Source: Firmicutes bacterium FC7 (lineage in GTDB: Bacteria > Bacillota > Clostridia > Tissierellales > Tissierellaceae). Taken from it: a stretch of DNA of 64,000 nt. The position numbers were made by a program, and so were the translations under genes. Shown in pieces: positions 36,672 through 46,891 of this stretch (its first letter is position 1; each line of letters opens with the position of its first letter). Location: NCBI GenBank assembly GCA_022760735.1, contig JAKELU010000001.1, forward strand, positions 142,541-206,540, in the 5' to 3' direction. Below the pieces are notes generated by a model, which saw only the letters and a list, made by a program, of their open reading frames with translations, did not search any database and was not told where the DNA came from.

Positions 36672-36718
36672 ATGATAATAGAAATTTAGTGAACATTTGG
36701 AGAACTTGGTAGAATTTA
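36672..36718 (+). repeat. Half copy of the MITE-like repeat at the end of the NAD-kinase-like gene
   Basis: The left end (ATGATAATAGAAAT, then AGTGAACATTTGG and a GAACTTGG-TAGAATT block) matches the left 45-50 bases of the complete copies at 42031 and 55130. The right half is missing. The stop codon of the neighbouring gene (36716-36718) falls at its inner edge. Confidence 0.7.
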
Positions 36719-37831
36719 CAATCCCTTTACAGGATGAACTGCAACAGTTGAGTAATTAATTATAACTCTCATGTAGCCCTTAAACATTGCATTTACCTCA
36801 TCGTCTCCTGTATCGACTAACAGCGGACGATTATCTAATGATTGCAGTTTATCCTTAGTAGCCACTATAATTACATTATCTTTTCCTACTCTTTTAACAA
36901 CTTCTCCACTTAACTGTTGGTTTCCTCTTCCAAAGATATATCCTTGACCTCCAATTACAGTCACGATTATCTTTGCCTTTTGACCATTGATTATGTCAAG
37001 TATTTGTCTTTCATTCACATCTGAGGCAATCAACTCTTTATTCTTTACTATATCGATTCCAAGTAAAGTGTTTGGAAGTCCCAATCCTTTCATTATAGGT
37101 TTAATTGTTGTCCCAGAACCTATAATGAAATAAGTATCAGGTTCTTCTTCCATTATTTCAATTACTTTTTCAGCTATACCTTCTAGTACTTCCTCTTCTG
37201 TTGCTATTCCTCCAGATTTTTGATTCTGTACTAGCTCTGGCATATATGGAATTCTCATATAACCGTAGAGTTTAGCTGTAACAATCCCTTTCCTAAATGC
37301 GTCTTCATCTATATCCATAACTTCTGCTTCTTTAGTATTTAGCTCACCATTTAAATATCTTAGTGCAATTTCCCCAGCACTTTTTGGGTGATTTGCGTAA
37401 ACACCAGAATGTATTTTTACACCTGCAGGAATACCAATAACTGGAACCTTGTCACCTACTACATTATAAACATTCCTTGCAGTTCCATCACCGCCAGCAA
37501 ATATTAACAGTTCAATTCCCTTATTAAGCATTTCTCTAGCAGCGTCCTCTGTGTCCTGCGAGACTGTTTGGTCTTTAGATGAACCTAATACTATAGGATT
37601 AAATCCTAATTCTCTTGCTTCATCCTCACCCATTTTACCTGGATATGTATATAATTCTATTTTATCCTTAAGAGGCGCTAAAATCTTTAGGGCTAACTTA
37701 GCCTTATGTGGTGATTCCTCTACTGCTCCAAGTTTTCTAGCTTTTTCAAGAATCTCTGGCCCGTCAGTTCCTTTTAAACCGACTTTCCCACCCATACCTG
37801 CTATTGGATTGATGATTAGCCCTAACTTCAT
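36716..37831 (-). CDS. ATP-NAD kinase family protein (AcoX-like)
   Basis: A 371-residue protein with a diacylglycerol/NAD-kinase fold. LGLIINPIAGMGGKVGLKGT opens the N-terminus, the nucleotide-binding FAGGDGTARNVYNVVG is near residue 102, and GIPAGVKIHSGVYANHPKSA near 135. This longer form is found in AcoX-like proteins, distinct from the ~290-residue housekeeping NAD kinase. It probably phosphorylates NAD or a related diphosphate; the substrate is not proven. It follows a soluble histidine kinase by 22 nt in the tex operon, and its 3' end abuts a MITE fragment. Confidence 0.85.
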   Translation of the reverse strand: MKLGLIINPIAGMGGKVGLKGTDGPEILEKARKLGAVEESPHKAKLALKILAPLKDKIELYTYPGKMGEDEARELGFNPIVLGSSKDQTVSQDTEDAAREMLNKGIELLIFAGGDGTARNVYNVVGDKVPVIGIPAGVKIHSGVYANHPKSAGEIALRYLNGELNTKEAEVMDIDEDAFRKGIVTAKLYGYMRIPYMPELVQNQKSGGIATEEEVLEGIAEKVIEIMEEEPDTYFIIGSGTTIKPIMKGLGLPNTLLGIDIVKNKELIASDVNERQILDIINGQKAKIIVTVIGGQGYIFGRGNQQLSGEVVKRVGKDNVIIVATKDKLQSLDNRPLLVDTGDDEVNAMFKGYMRVIINYSTVAVHPVKGL

Positions 37832-37853
37832 ATATCATAACCTCCTAAACTGT

Positions 37854-38597
37854 TCATTGAATACTGTAGCCATCAGAATATATCGGTAAAGATATTTGAA
37901 CTGTAGTTCCTTCATTCAGCTTACTTGATATCTTTAATTTACCACCATGGTTTTCAACACAATTTTTAGCTATATTTAGTCCAAGTCCAGTCCCATTTTT
38001 CTTTGTTGTAAATCTAGCCTTGAACAACTTATCCATTAGCTCTTCGGGTATTCCAGTACCAGTATCCATTATATCTACTATTATAAAGTCATTTGTTTCA
38101 TTATTATATACATCTACTGTTAGGATACCCCCTTTTTCCTCCATTGAATCAATTGCATTCATTAGTATGTTTAAGAAGCATTGTTTTAAGTCATATTTAT
38201 TACAAAATACCTTTGCATTGGATCTTATTTTTAAGTTTAGATTTAATTCTCTCCCAAAACCACATGGTTCATGCAACCTGTATTTAATCATTTCCAATGC
38301 TTCATCTACAATTGTATATAATACATGAGGTTCTTGCTTTTTTTCGGTATCACCTAAAGTATAGCTATAATATTTGTTTAAAGTATCTCTAAAATCACAA
38401 GTTGCTTCATTGATTCGAGATAGATATCCTTTCAGCTCTTCCGATTGAGTTTTAATCATCGAAAGTTGCGCTAGTCCTGAGATAGTAGCCAATATATTCT
38501 TGAAATCATGAAATATCTCCTCAGATAGCTCTATCATCATCCTATAATTCTCTATGGCCACCAAATCATTGATGTCGTTATTATATGAATTATTCAC
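37854..38597 (-). CDS. Soluble orphan histidine kinase
   Basis: A 247-residue protein with a dimerisation/phospho-acceptor helix (EEIFHDFKNILATISGLAQL, His near residue 30) and a complete HATPase domain: the N box QCFLNILMNAIDSMEE near 140, DIMDTGTGIPEE near 175 and the G2 loop TKKNGTGLGLNIAKN near 195. No membrane segment or sensor domain is present, so it is cytosolic. No response regulator is adjacent. It is sandwiched between tex and the NAD-kinase-like gene with gaps of 12 and 22 nt, so all three are one transcript. Confidence 0.9.
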   Translation of the reverse strand: MNNSYNNDINDLVAIENYRMMIELSEEIFHDFKNILATISGLAQLSMIKTQSEELKGYLSRINEATCDFRDTLNKYYSYTLGDTEKKQEPHVLYTIVDEALEMIKYRLHEPCGFGRELNLNLKIRSNAKVFCNKYDLKQCFLNILMNAIDSMEEKGGILTVDVYNNETNDFIIVDIMDTGTGIPEELMDKLFKARFTTKKNGTGLGLNIAKNCVENHGGKLKISSKLNEGTTVQISLPIYSDGYSIQ

Positions 38598-38609
38598 ACA
38601 TTAGCCCCC

Positions 38610-40712
38610 CTAACTAATTTGTTTCATACTTAAAGAAATCCTTCCTCTTTCTTTGTCAACATCAATAATTCTAACTTTTACTATATCTCCAACTTGTACT
38701 ACTTCTTTTGGATGCTTTATATATTTGTCTGATAACTGTGAAATATGAACGAGGCCATCTTCCTTTACTCCAATATCTACAAAAGCCCCAAAGTCTACAA
38801 CATTTCTAACAGTGCCGTTTAATATCATATCCTTCTTTAAATCCTCAATTTTTAAAACATCTTGTCTTAGAATAGGCTTTTGCATCTCGTCCCTTGGATC
38901 CCTACCTGGTTTCTCAAGTTCTTTTATAATATCCTTTAATGTAGGAACTCCTACTCCCAGCTGTGTAGACAGCTGTTCAATATCCTTATTTTTGTAATCA
39001 ATCTTAAGTAATTGTCTTGCTATATCATATGATTCCGGATGAACACCAGTATTATCTAATGGTTCTTCCCCTCCTGGTATTCTTAAAAAACCAACACATT
39101 GTTCAAAAGTTTTAGGCCCCAAGCCCTTTACCTTTAATAATTCCTTTCTTGTTGAAAACTTTCCGTTTTCTTCCCTGTGAGTTACAATGTTATCTGCTAC
39201 TCTTGTTGATATCCCTGATACATATTTTAACAATGAAGGACTTGCTGTATTTAAATCAACCCCTACACTATTTACACAATCCTCTACAACCCCCTTTAGA
39301 GCTTCATCTAATTTACCCTGGTTAAGATCATGCTGGTATTGGCCTACACCAATATGTTTTGGTTCAATTTTAACTAATTCTGCTAAAGGGTCTTGAAGTC
39401 TCCTTCCAATTGATACTGCTCCTCTAATAGTAACATCTAAGTCCGGAAACTCCTTTTGGCCAACTTCAGATGCAGAATATATTGATGCACCTGCTTCACT
39501 TACTATAACATATGAAATATCGCCATTTAATTCCCCAATCATTTCTGCAACGACAAATTCTGTCTCTCTTGATGCTGTACCATTACCTATAGCTATGATA
39601 TTGACGTTATATTTATGAATAAATTCCTTAAGTTTTATTTTAGTTTTTTCTATATGATTTTGTGGTTCAGTAGGATAAACTGTCGTATAATCAAGCAGCT
39701 TACCTGTTTCATCTAATATAGCAACCTTGCAACCTGTTCTAAATCCTGGATCTATCCCCATAACTACTTTGCCCTTAATAGGTGGTTGCATTAATAGTGG
39801 TTTTAAATTCATTGAGAATACATTGATAGCATCATCTTCTGCTTTCTCAGTTAAATTATTTCTAATTTCCCTTTCTATTGATGGAAACAATAGTCTTTTA
39901 TATCCATCTTCAATTGCATTGTAAAGATAAGTTGTAGTAACATTGTCCTTATTTTTTACTAAGCTATCCTTAAGAAAATTAATCACTTCATCATCGTTTA
40001 AACTAATGCTAATTTTTAGTTTTTTCTCTTTTTCTCCTCTGTTTATGGCTAATACCCTGTGATTAGCTATAGATTTTATTGGTTCCTTATAATCATAGTA
40101 CATGTCATAAACAGTTTTTTCTTCCTTGTCTACAGCTTCTGAAACAAGAATACCTCTTTCATAGGCAATTTTCTTAATTTTAGCCCTGTATTCAGCATTA
40201 TCAGAAACAATCTCAGCAATAATATCCATAGCTCCAGACAATGCATCTTCCTCAGTTAAGACTTCTTTTTCTTCATCAATATATGTATTTATGATTAATT
40301 TAAATTGTTCTTCAGTTACATCCTGTGCCATTATTACTTCAGCTAAGCCTTCTAAGCCCTTTTCCTTAGCAATAGTGGCTCTTGTTCTTCGCTTTTGTCT
40401 ATATGGCCTATATAAATCCTCAACTCGCTGAAGTGTTTCAGCAACAGTTATTTCATGTTTTAACTCATCAGTAAGTTTTCCCTGTTCATCAATCAGCCTG
40501 ATAACTTCATTTTTCCTATCCTCGAGATTTCTTAAATATGTTAATCTATTATAAAGCTGGCGAATAGTTACATCCTGCATTTCTCCAGTTTGTTCTTTTC
40601 TATATCTAGCTATAAAAGGTATAGTATTACCTTCGTCTAGCAAATTTATTACATTCATTACATGATTCGGTTTTAGTTTAAATTCTTCAACAAGTATACT
40701 TAAAATATCCAT
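38610..40712 (-). CDS. tex: Tex-family RNA-binding transcription accessory protein
   Basis: A 700-residue Tex/YhgF protein. Order: N-terminal helical region (NVINLLDEGNTIPFIARYRK near residue 20), YqgF/RNase-H-like domain (VVMGIDPGFRTGCKVAILD near 320), helix-hairpin-helix region (SPSLLKYVSGISTRVADNIV near 490) and a C-terminal S1 domain (FGAFVDIGVKEDGLVHISQL near 650). It binds RNA and influences transcription and ribosome fate. First gene of the tex, kinase, NAD-kinase-like operon. Confidence 0.96.
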   Translation of the reverse strand: MDILSILVEEFKLKPNHVMNVINLLDEGNTIPFIARYRKEQTGEMQDVTIRQLYNRLTYLRNLEDRKNEVIRLIDEQGKLTDELKHEITVAETLQRVEDLYRPYRQKRRTRATIAKEKGLEGLAEVIMAQDVTEEQFKLIINTYIDEEKEVLTEEDALSGAMDIIAEIVSDNAEYRAKIKKIAYERGILVSEAVDKEEKTVYDMYYDYKEPIKSIANHRVLAINRGEKEKKLKISISLNDDEVINFLKDSLVKNKDNVTTTYLYNAIEDGYKRLLFPSIEREIRNNLTEKAEDDAINVFSMNLKPLLMQPPIKGKVVMGIDPGFRTGCKVAILDETGKLLDYTTVYPTEPQNHIEKTKIKLKEFIHKYNVNIIAIGNGTASRETEFVVAEMIGELNGDISYVIVSEAGASIYSASEVGQKEFPDLDVTIRGAVSIGRRLQDPLAELVKIEPKHIGVGQYQHDLNQGKLDEALKGVVEDCVNSVGVDLNTASPSLLKYVSGISTRVADNIVTHREENGKFSTRKELLKVKGLGPKTFEQCVGFLRIPGGEEPLDNTGVHPESYDIARQLLKIDYKNKDIEQLSTQLGVGVPTLKDIIKELEKPGRDPRDEMQKPILRQDVLKIEDLKKDMILNGTVRNVVDFGAFVDIGVKEDGLVHISQLSDKYIKHPKEVVQVGDIVKVRIIDVDKERGRISLSMKQIS

Positions 40713-40869
40713 TTAATCCAGCCCTTCTCTTATTCTCAACACTAACTTAACATAAAATTCATATTTCCTACAAATTATATTCTACATAAAATTAAAAATT
40801 CCTTCTAATATTACAAAATTATTACATTTTTATTACAATAATATTTTATCATAAAATTTCTTTGCGGAA

Positions 40870-40894
40870 AATAAAAGCCCTATTTAAGGGCTTT
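40870..40894 (-). terminator. prfB terminator
   Basis: AAAGCCCT (40874-40881) pairs with AGGGCTTT (40887-40894), with a broken T run on the minus strand. The prfB stop codon lies in the stem. Confidence 0.85.
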
Positions 40895-41987
40895 ATATTT
40901 CAAGTATTCATTAATAAAAATATCTAAATCTCCATCCATAACCCTATGAATATCTCCTACTTCAGCATTTGTTCGATGATCTTTAACCATGCTATATGGA
41001 TGGAATACATATGATCTAATTTGAGAACCCCAGCCTATTTGTGAATAATTTCCTTGTAAATCCTCTATTTTCTCTTTATTTTCTTCTTCCTTAATTTGTA
41101 TTAGCTTTGCCTTTAACATATTTAAAGCTGTTGCCTTATTCATATGCTGGGATCTTTCAGATTGACATTGAACTACTATTCCAGTTGGAATATGTGTAAT
41201 TCTAATTGCAGAATCTGTTGTATTTACGTGCTGCCCACCTGCTCCGGAAGATCTATATGTATCTATCTTTAAATCCTTTTCATTTAGTTCAATATTTACT
41301 TCATCATTAATTTCAGGAATAACGTCTATACTTGCAAATGAAGTATGTCTCTTACCTGCAGAATCAAAAGGTGATATTCTTACAAGTCTATGAACACCTC
41401 TTTCTGATTTTAAATATCCATAAGCATTATATCCCTTAATCAATAAGGTTACAGATTTAATTCCACCTTCTGTATCCGATAATAAATCTAAGGTTTGAAC
41501 TTCATAACCTTTTGACTCAGACCATCTTCTATACATCCTTAAAAGCATTTCTGCCCAGTCTTGAGCTTCCAACCCACCTGCTCCTGAATGTATCGAAAGT
41601 ATTGCGTTATTTTGATCATACTCTCCACTCAATAAAGTAGAAAGCTTGAACTCTTCAGAAGTTTTTTCTAACTTCTTCATGAGCCTCTCTATCTCTTTAT
41701 ATTCTTCATATGATTCTTCTTCAATAACCAATTGTATAAGTACTTCCAAATCATCTATATCTTCTATAAGGGCTTCATATTCCTTGATTTTATTGTTTAA
41801 TCCTTTTATTTCCTGCATGGTTTTTTGAGCCTTTTCAGGTTCTTTCCAAAAATTTTCATCATATGTTGATTGTTCTAAATCTAATACCTTATTTTTCAAT
41901 CCAGGTATGTCAAAGTGAAACACCCAATTCTTCAACCATGGATTTAATTTGATTTAAGCGCTCCCTAACTATATAAATATCTTCCAA
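40880..41987 (-). CDS. prfB: Peptide chain release factor 2, with programmed +1 frameshift
   Basis: RF2 releases peptides at UGA and UAA. The main frame (from 41935) carries the peptidyl-transferase motif YRSSGAGGQHVNTTDSAIRI (GGQ near residue 240 of the mature protein) and the stop-recognition region. Its natural start is upstream in another frame: TTG at 41987 (or GTG at 41996) opens a reading frame that reaches CTT TGA C, where the TGA (41910-41912) is codon 26 from the TTG, exactly as in Escherichia coli RF2. A +1 shift at CTT joins the two frames. Low RF2 therefore raises its own synthesis. Confidence 0.93.
41909..41915 (-). promoter_or_regulatory. Programmed frameshift site in prfB
   Basis: The minus strand reads CTT TGA C, the universal RF2 shift heptamer. 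The upstream Shine-Dalgarno-like stimulator is weaker than usual: only GGGTG, about 5 nt before CTT. Confidence 0.9.
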
Positions 41988-42030
41988 ACTTCTCACTTCC
42001 CTCTGTACAATTAGCTATTAGCCCTAGGTC

Positions 42031-42180
42031 TATGATACTAGAAATATAGTGAACATTAGCTGGACTTGATGAAATTCTTAGCAAATGGAGATAAAAATCC
42101 GTTAAGCAGCTTTCGCGTCCCTAGAGCTAGACCTCATAGAGAATTGAAAGCTGCAGGATTTTTTGATTTCCAGTATCATA
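42031..42180 (+). repeat. MITE-like repeat, complete 150-bp copy
   Basis: The ends TATGATACTAGAAAT (42031-42045) and ATTTCCAGTATCATA (42166-42180) are 14/15 inverted repeats. The interior has AGTGAACATT, GGACTTGAT and a long stem, GCAGCTTTC (42106-42114) with GAAAGCTGC (42146-42154), flanked by AATCC and GGATT with T runs on both strands. No transposase is encoded. It begins 8 bases after the secA stop and can act as the secA terminator. Confidence 0.8.
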
Positions 42181-42187
42181 TACTTTA

Positions 42188-44944
42188 TTATTGGTTCGCT
42201 CCACAGCATTTCTTGTATTTCTTACCACTACCGCATGGGCATGGGTCATTTCTACCAATCTTCTTTTCCTTATTTACAACTGTTTTATTAACAGCTGTAT
42301 TAGATTGATTATCCATATTAGTAGCTACTGGTTCTGCAACTCTTTTTCTTTGAATTTTCTCAGGATTTTGAACATGGTATAAGAATCCTACGGTGTCTTC
42401 CCATATACTTTGAGTCATTTCATCAAACATATCGAAGCCTTCCTTCTGATATGCCATAACTGGATCCTGTTGACCATAAGCTCTTAAGCCAATACCTTGT
42501 CTTAATTGGTCCATTGCATCTATATGATCCATCCACTTTCTATCAACAACCTGAAGCAATATTATTCTTTCAACTTCTCTGAACTTGTCTTCTCCAAATT
42601 CATTTTCCTTTTCCCTATATCTAGCTTGAGCTTTTTCAAAAATAAGGTCTATCAACTTTTCTTTTGTAATATTTTTAATATCAATTGAAGCAAATATGTC
42701 TTTACTTAATCCAAATTGCTTTAATAGATAGTTTTCTAAACCTTCAACATCCCAATTTTCTACATCTTGGGATTGAGCAGTATAGAAGTTTACATTTGTC
42801 TCTATTAATTCCTTTACCATACCTAAAATCTGGTCTCTTAAATTTTCACCTTCAAGTACCATTCTTCTTTGGCTGTAGATAACTTCTCTTTGCTTATTCA
42901 TAACATCATCATACTTCAAGACATGTTTTCTGATGGCAAAGTTATTTCCTTCAACTTTCTTCTGTGCATTTTCAATAGTCTTAGTTAAAAGTGAATGCTC
43001 TAGAGGTTCATCATCAGGCATATTCATTGAATCTATTAAGCTCTTAATTCTATCTCCTGCAAACAACCTCATTAAGTCATCTTCTAAAGATATATAGAAC
43101 CTAGAACTACCTGGGTCCCCTTGTCTACCTGCTCTACCTCTTAGCTGATTATCGATACGACGTGATTCGTGTCTTTCAGTGCCAATTATATGAAGGCCAC
43201 CAACCTCAATTACTCTATCATGCTCAGCGTCTGTTTCTTTTTTATATTTCTCAACTAATGAGTTATATACTTTCCTTGCTTCTATTACCTCTTCACTATC
43301 AGTATCAAAGAAGCTATCTACAAGAGCAAGAACCTCATCAGCATAACCCTTTTTCTTCATTTCCTGTTTTGCCAAATATTCTGGATTGCCGCCTAGAGTA
43401 ATATCTGTTCCTCTACCTGCCATATTTGTAGCTATTGTTACTGCACCAAACCTACCAGCCTGTGCCACTATTTCAGCTTCCCTTTCATGATGCTTAGCAT
43501 TCAAAACTTCATGTGGGATGCCCTCCTTTTTCAACAACTTAGAAAGCAGCTCAGATTTTTCTATGGTTACAGTACCTACTAGGATAGGCTGTCCTTTAGC
43601 ATGTCTTTCCTTAATATCTTTAATTACAGCATTAAACTTCGCCTGTTCATTTTTATATACGCTATCTGGTAAGTCCTTTCTAATAACAGGCTTATTAGTA
43701 GGTATTTCTATTACATCCATATTATAGATTTCTCTAAATTCATCTTCTTCAGTTTTTGCTGTACCTGTCATACCAGCAAGCTTTTCATACATTCTAAAAT
43801 AGTTCTGGAAAGTAATTGTTGCAAGGGTTTTAGATTCTGATCTTACATTAAGATTTTCCTTTGCCTCAATTGCTTGATGTAATCCATCACTATATCTTCT
43901 TCCGAACATCAATCTTCCAGTAAACTCATCAACTATTATTACTTCTCCATCTTTAACTACATAATCTATGTCTCTTTTCATTATGGCCTTTGCTTTTAAT
44001 GCAATATTTATATGATGGGCTATTTCCATATTAGATGGGTCTGCTAAGTTTTCAATACCAAAGAACTTTTCAGCTTTCTCAGTTCCCTTTTCAGTTAAGG
44101 ATACAGTTCTTTTCTTCTCATCTATAAGAAAGTCTACAGTTTCCTCTTTAATTTCTCTGTTAAATGGATCAAACTTATTATCATCTTCATCTGGGTCTAA
44201 AACTCTACTTGTTAAATTCTTTACAAAGTTATTCGCAACTTCATATAATTTTGTAGATTTATCTCCAGTGCCCGATATGATTAAAGGAGTTCTTGCTTCA
44301 TCCACTAGTATACTATCAACCTCATCAACTATGGCATAGTATAGCTTTCTTTGAACCATTTCTTCTTTATAAATAACCATATTATCTCTTAGATAATCAA
44401 AGCCAAATTCGTTGTTTGTTCCATAGGTTATATCACTATTATATGCTTGTTTTCTCTCCTTATTGGATATACCATGAACAATACATCCTACTGTTAATCC
44501 TAAGAACTCATAGATTTTACCCATCCATTGCCTATCACGTTTTGCTAAGTAGTCATTTACTGTAACTATGTGCACTCCTTTTCCAGCAAGTGCATTTAGG
44601 TAAGCTGGTAATGTTGAAACAAGCGTCTTTCCTTCACCTGTTTTCATCTCAGCTATTCTACCTTGATGAAGTATTATACCACCATATATTTGAACTGGAA
44701 AATGCTTCATACCTAAAACTCTGTATGAAGCTTCTCTCACAACTGCAAATGCTTCTGGCAGCATACTATCTAAAGTTTCTCCATTATTGTATCTATTTTT
44801 AAACTCTAAAGTTTTCTCTTTAAGCTGTTGGTCACTTAATTTCTTCATTTCTGCATCCAACTCAAGTACCCTGTTAACCAATGGAGCTATCTTTTTAAGT
44901 TCTCTATCACTATAGGAACCAAATATCTTCTCGAATAAACCCAT
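42188..44944 (-). CDS. secA: Preprotein translocase ATPase SecA
   Basis: A 918-residue motor that pushes preproteins through SecYEG. Walker A is [20 protein letters not shown] near residue 100; [19 protein letters not shown] and [20 protein letters not shown] are further helicase motifs. The C-terminal zinc tail reads [19 protein letters not shown]. The ATG at 44944 (MGLFEKIFG) after AAAGGA is the likely start; the frame is open to 44989. Single copy in this window, followed by a MITE and then prfB, the usual secA-prfB neighbourhood. Confidence 0.98.
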   Translation of the reverse strand: MGLFEKIFGSYSDRELKKIAPLVNRVLELDAEMKKLSDQQLKEKTLEFKNRYNNGETLDSMLPEAFAVVREASYRVLGMKHFPVQIYGGIILHQGRIAEMKTGEGKTLVSTLPAYLNALAGKGVHIVTVNDYLAKRDRQWMGKIYEFLGLTVGCIVHGISNKERKQAYNSDITYGTNNEFGFDYLRDNMVIYKEEMVQRKLYYAIVDEVDSILVDEARTPLIISGTGDKSTKLYEVANNFVKNLTSRVLDPDEDDNKFDPFNREIKEETVDFLIDEKKRTVSLTEKGTEKAEKFFGIENLADPSNMEIAHHINIALKAKAIMKRDIDYVVKDGEVIIVDEFTGRLMFGRRYSDGLHQAIEAKENLNVRSESKTLATITFQNYFRMYEKLAGMTGTAKTEEDEFREIYNMDVIEIPTNKPVIRKDLPDSVYKNEQAKFNAVIKDIKERHAKGQPILVGTVTIEKSELLSKLLKKEGIPHEVLNAKHHEREAEIVAQAGRFGAVTIATNMAGRGTDITLGGNPEYLAKQEMKKKGYADEVLALVDSFFDTDSEEVIEARKVYNSLVEKYKKETDAEHDRVIEVGGLHIIGTERHESRRIDNQLRGRAGRQGDPGSSRFYISLEDDLMRLFAGDRIKSLIDSMNMPDDEPLEHSLLTKTIENAQKKVEGNNFAIRKHVLKYDDVMNKQREVIYSQRRMVLEGENLRDQILGMVKELIETNVNFYTAQSQDVENWDVEGLENYLLKQFGLSKDIFASIDIKNITKEKLIDLIFEKAQARYREKENEFGEDKFREVERIILLQVVDRKWMDHIDAMDQLRQGIGLRAYGQQDPVMAYQKEGFDMFDEMTQSIWEDTVGFLYHVQNPEKIQRKRVAEPVATNMDNQSNTAVNKTVVNKEKKIGRNDPCPCGSGKKYKKCCGANQ

Positions 44945-45023
44945 CCTTACCATCCTTTCAACTTCTACGATTAAATTTAATTCTACCATTTATTATGACA
45001 TTTAACAACTTGGAAATATACAC

Positions 45024-45053
45024 TAAAAAAGTGCAGGATTTACATCCTGCACT
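45024..45053 (-). terminator. hpf terminator
   Basis: AGTGCAGGAT (45030-45039) pairs with ATCCTGCACT (45044-45053) around TTAC, followed by six T on the minus strand. Confidence 0.92.
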
Positions 45054-45062
45054 ATCTATATA

Positions 45063-45599
45063 TTAATATTCCGGTTGAATCAAACCGTAATTACCATCCT
45101 TTCTTTTATATACAATAGCTATATCTGATGTTTCTGCATCGGTAAAAACAAAGAAATTATGTCTCAATAATTCCATTTGCAAAATAGCTTCATCTACTGA
45201 CATTGGCTTTAAGTTAAATTTCTTTCTTCTTACTACTTGTGATTTTTCTCCTACATCATCTCCATTAGATAATGGTAATACATTTTCAAATCTTATTGTT
45301 TCATTATTTTGATATCTTTTTTGTAATCTTGTTTTGTATTTTCTTATTTGTCTTTCTAAAATATCTACTGTTTTATCAATAGATGCATACATATCATCAC
45401 TTGATTCCTCTGCACGAAGAATTGTTCCAGGTAGGTTTATGGTAACCTCAATTATTTTTCTATTTTTTTCTGTACTGAACGTAACATTACCTACGATGTC
45501 TTTTTGAAAATACTTATCTAGTTTTCCAAACTTTTTTTCAGTTACATCTCTAAGTGCCTGAGTTACCTCCACATTCTTACCAGCAAAATTCAATTTCAT
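45063..45599 (-). CDS. hpf: Ribosome hibernation promoting factor, long form
   Basis: A 178-residue long HPF, which dimerises 70S ribosomes in stationary phase. The N-terminal S30AE domain covers about residues 1-100 (NFAGKNVEVTQALRDVTEKK), and the C-terminal dimerisation domain reads RRKKFNLKPMSVDEAILQME near residue 120 through NFFVFTDAETSDIAIVYKRK. The ATG at 45599 follows AAGGAGT; the frame is open to 45617. Its leader carries a GTACCC/GGGTAC hairpin. Monocistronic. Confidence 0.95.
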   Translation of the reverse strand: MKLNFAGKNVEVTQALRDVTEKKFGKLDKYFQKDIVGNVTFSTEKNRKIIEVTINLPGTILRAEESSDDMYASIDKTVDILERQIRKYKTRLQKRYQNNETIRFENVLPLSNGDDVGEKSQVVRRKKFNLKPMSVDEAILQMELLRHNFFVFTDAETSDIAIVYKRKDGNYGLIQPEY

Positions 45600-45653
45600 A
45601 AACCCAACTCCTTCCAAATGAGTCTTAGACTTTAATCATTGGAATATAGATCG

Positions 45654-45681
45654 GTACCCCGTATAAAAAGCCATTGGGTAC
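45654..45681 (-). promoter_or_regulatory. Leader hairpin upstream of hpf
   Basis: GTACCC (45654-45659) and GGGTAC (45676-45681) form a stem around a 16-nt loop, about 55 nt upstream of the hpf start, with further AGCC/GGCT pairing nearby. It may affect hpf mRNA, but no known motif is recognised. Confidence 0.4.
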
Positions 45682-45774
45682 ATCTAAGGCTCTATTTATT
45701 ATTTAATAATATAATACCCATAAAATTATATGATATAAACATATTATAAATATTATTTAATATTGTTATTTATT

Positions 45775-45827
45775 TGTGGACAACCTATATTTATACCTGT
45801 GGATAATGTGGGCAATATTGTGGAAAA
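45775..45827 (-). other. Second cluster of DnaA-box-like sites
   Basis: Four same-orientation sites read on the minus strand: TTTTCCACA (45819-45827), TTGCCCACA (45807-45815), TTATCCACA (45798-45806, perfect) and TTGTCCACA (45775-45783). They lie in the 361-bp gap between the divergent hpf and FUSC-type genes. The rest of that gap is AT-rich with no other clear feature. Confidence 0.6.
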
Positions 45828-45960
45828 CTTAAAATCACCGAATGTCTATTGTGAATAAAATGTTAACATTTGTTTTGATCTTATCAAGTGTGGTATAAAT
45901 ATAGTGTTGTACTCAAAAATTTAGCCTTTTATATTATTATATAAGCGAGGTACTTTTATT

Positions 45961-46845
45961 ATGTTGAAACTCAAACAATTTAAAATAGGATTACGTACTA
46001 TTAAAACAAGTGCTGCAGTTGGTCTTAGCATGTTTTTGGTAGATCTATTAGACCTTGAAAGTCCACTTTTTGCTGGTATAGGTGCAATTAGCTCTATGCA
46101 ATCTGCCGTATCAAAGTCCTTTATTGAAGGAAAAACTAGAATGCTAGGTACCTTTGTGGGTGCAACTTTAGGATTTATTATATCTACCTTATTGCCACAA
46201 AATTATTTTTTTCTGAGTCTTGGTATCATAATAATTATTGTTATTAATAATCTATTTGGCTGGAAAAAGTCACTGCAGCTTTCATGTTATGTATATCTAT
46301 CAATATTTCTAAGTGATGTTGATGAAAGAATCCCATATGCAATCTATAGATTATTATCAACATTTGTTGGTATTGTTGTTGGAACTATAATAAATTATTT
46401 TATAGCAGCACCTGATGTAAAACAGAAATTTATTAAATCAAAAGCTCACATTTATGAAACAAGTAAGGAGCTAGTTTATAATCTTGTCTCAAAAGAAAAA
46501 GAAATTGAACTAGAGGAGCTTACAAAGGAATTAAACTCTTTAGAAAATAACTTTAATTTATATAAGCAGGAACTTGATTATCATATAACTAAGAGTAAAA
46601 TAAGCGAAGCTTCTATTAATATCTTAGGTATGATTGATGAAATATATAATGCTCTACACACTTTAATAAGGCTTCAAATGAAACCTATATTAAATAAAGA
46701 AAATGCAGAATTATATAAGAAAATCTATAATCTTGATTATCAACCTAGCGCTAGGGAAAACAACGAACTAGATATTGTGTACAACTATCACTTAAACAGA
46801 ATTCTTCACAATTTAATAAACATCGAAAATTTATTAAATGCTTAG
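45961..46845 (+). CDS. FUSC/aromatic-acid-exporter-like membrane protein
   Basis: A 294-residue protein with an N-terminal membrane domain of about four to six helices (residues 10-150, including LESPLFAGIGAISSMQSAVS and TRMLGTFVGATLGFI) and a C-terminal soluble helical domain (160-294). This is the ArAE/DUF939 architecture of YqjA-like proteins. Members are proposed exporters of aromatic acids, but most are uncharacterised. Single gene with its own terminator. Confidence 0.82.
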   Translation: MLKLKQFKIGLRTIKTSAAVGLSMFLVDLLDLESPLFAGIGAISSMQSAVSKSFIEGKTRMLGTFVGATLGFIISTLLPQNYFFLSLGIIIIIVINNLFGWKKSLQLSCYVYLSIFLSDVDERIPYAIYRLLSTFVGIVVGTIINYFIAAPDVKQKFIKSKAHIYETSKELVYNLVSKEKEIELEELTKELNSLENNFNLYKQELDYHITKSKISEASINILGMIDEIYNALHTLIRLQMKPILNKENAELYKKIYNLDYQPSARENNELDIVYNYHLNRILHNLINIENLLNA

Positions 46846-46875
46846 TTCCGGAAGAAAAGTTTCCGGAGCTTTTAT
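46846..46875 (+). terminator. Terminator after the FUSC-type gene
   Basis: TTCCGGAA (46846-46853) pairs with TTCCGGA (46861-46867), followed by a broken T run. Its first bases follow the stop codon. Confidence 0.75.
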
Positions 46876-46891
46876 TTTGGATTTAGGGATG

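Noticed and set aside
45654-45681. Known riboswitch in the hpf leader
   Set aside because: Only a simple hairpin is visible and no conserved aptamer core is recognised.
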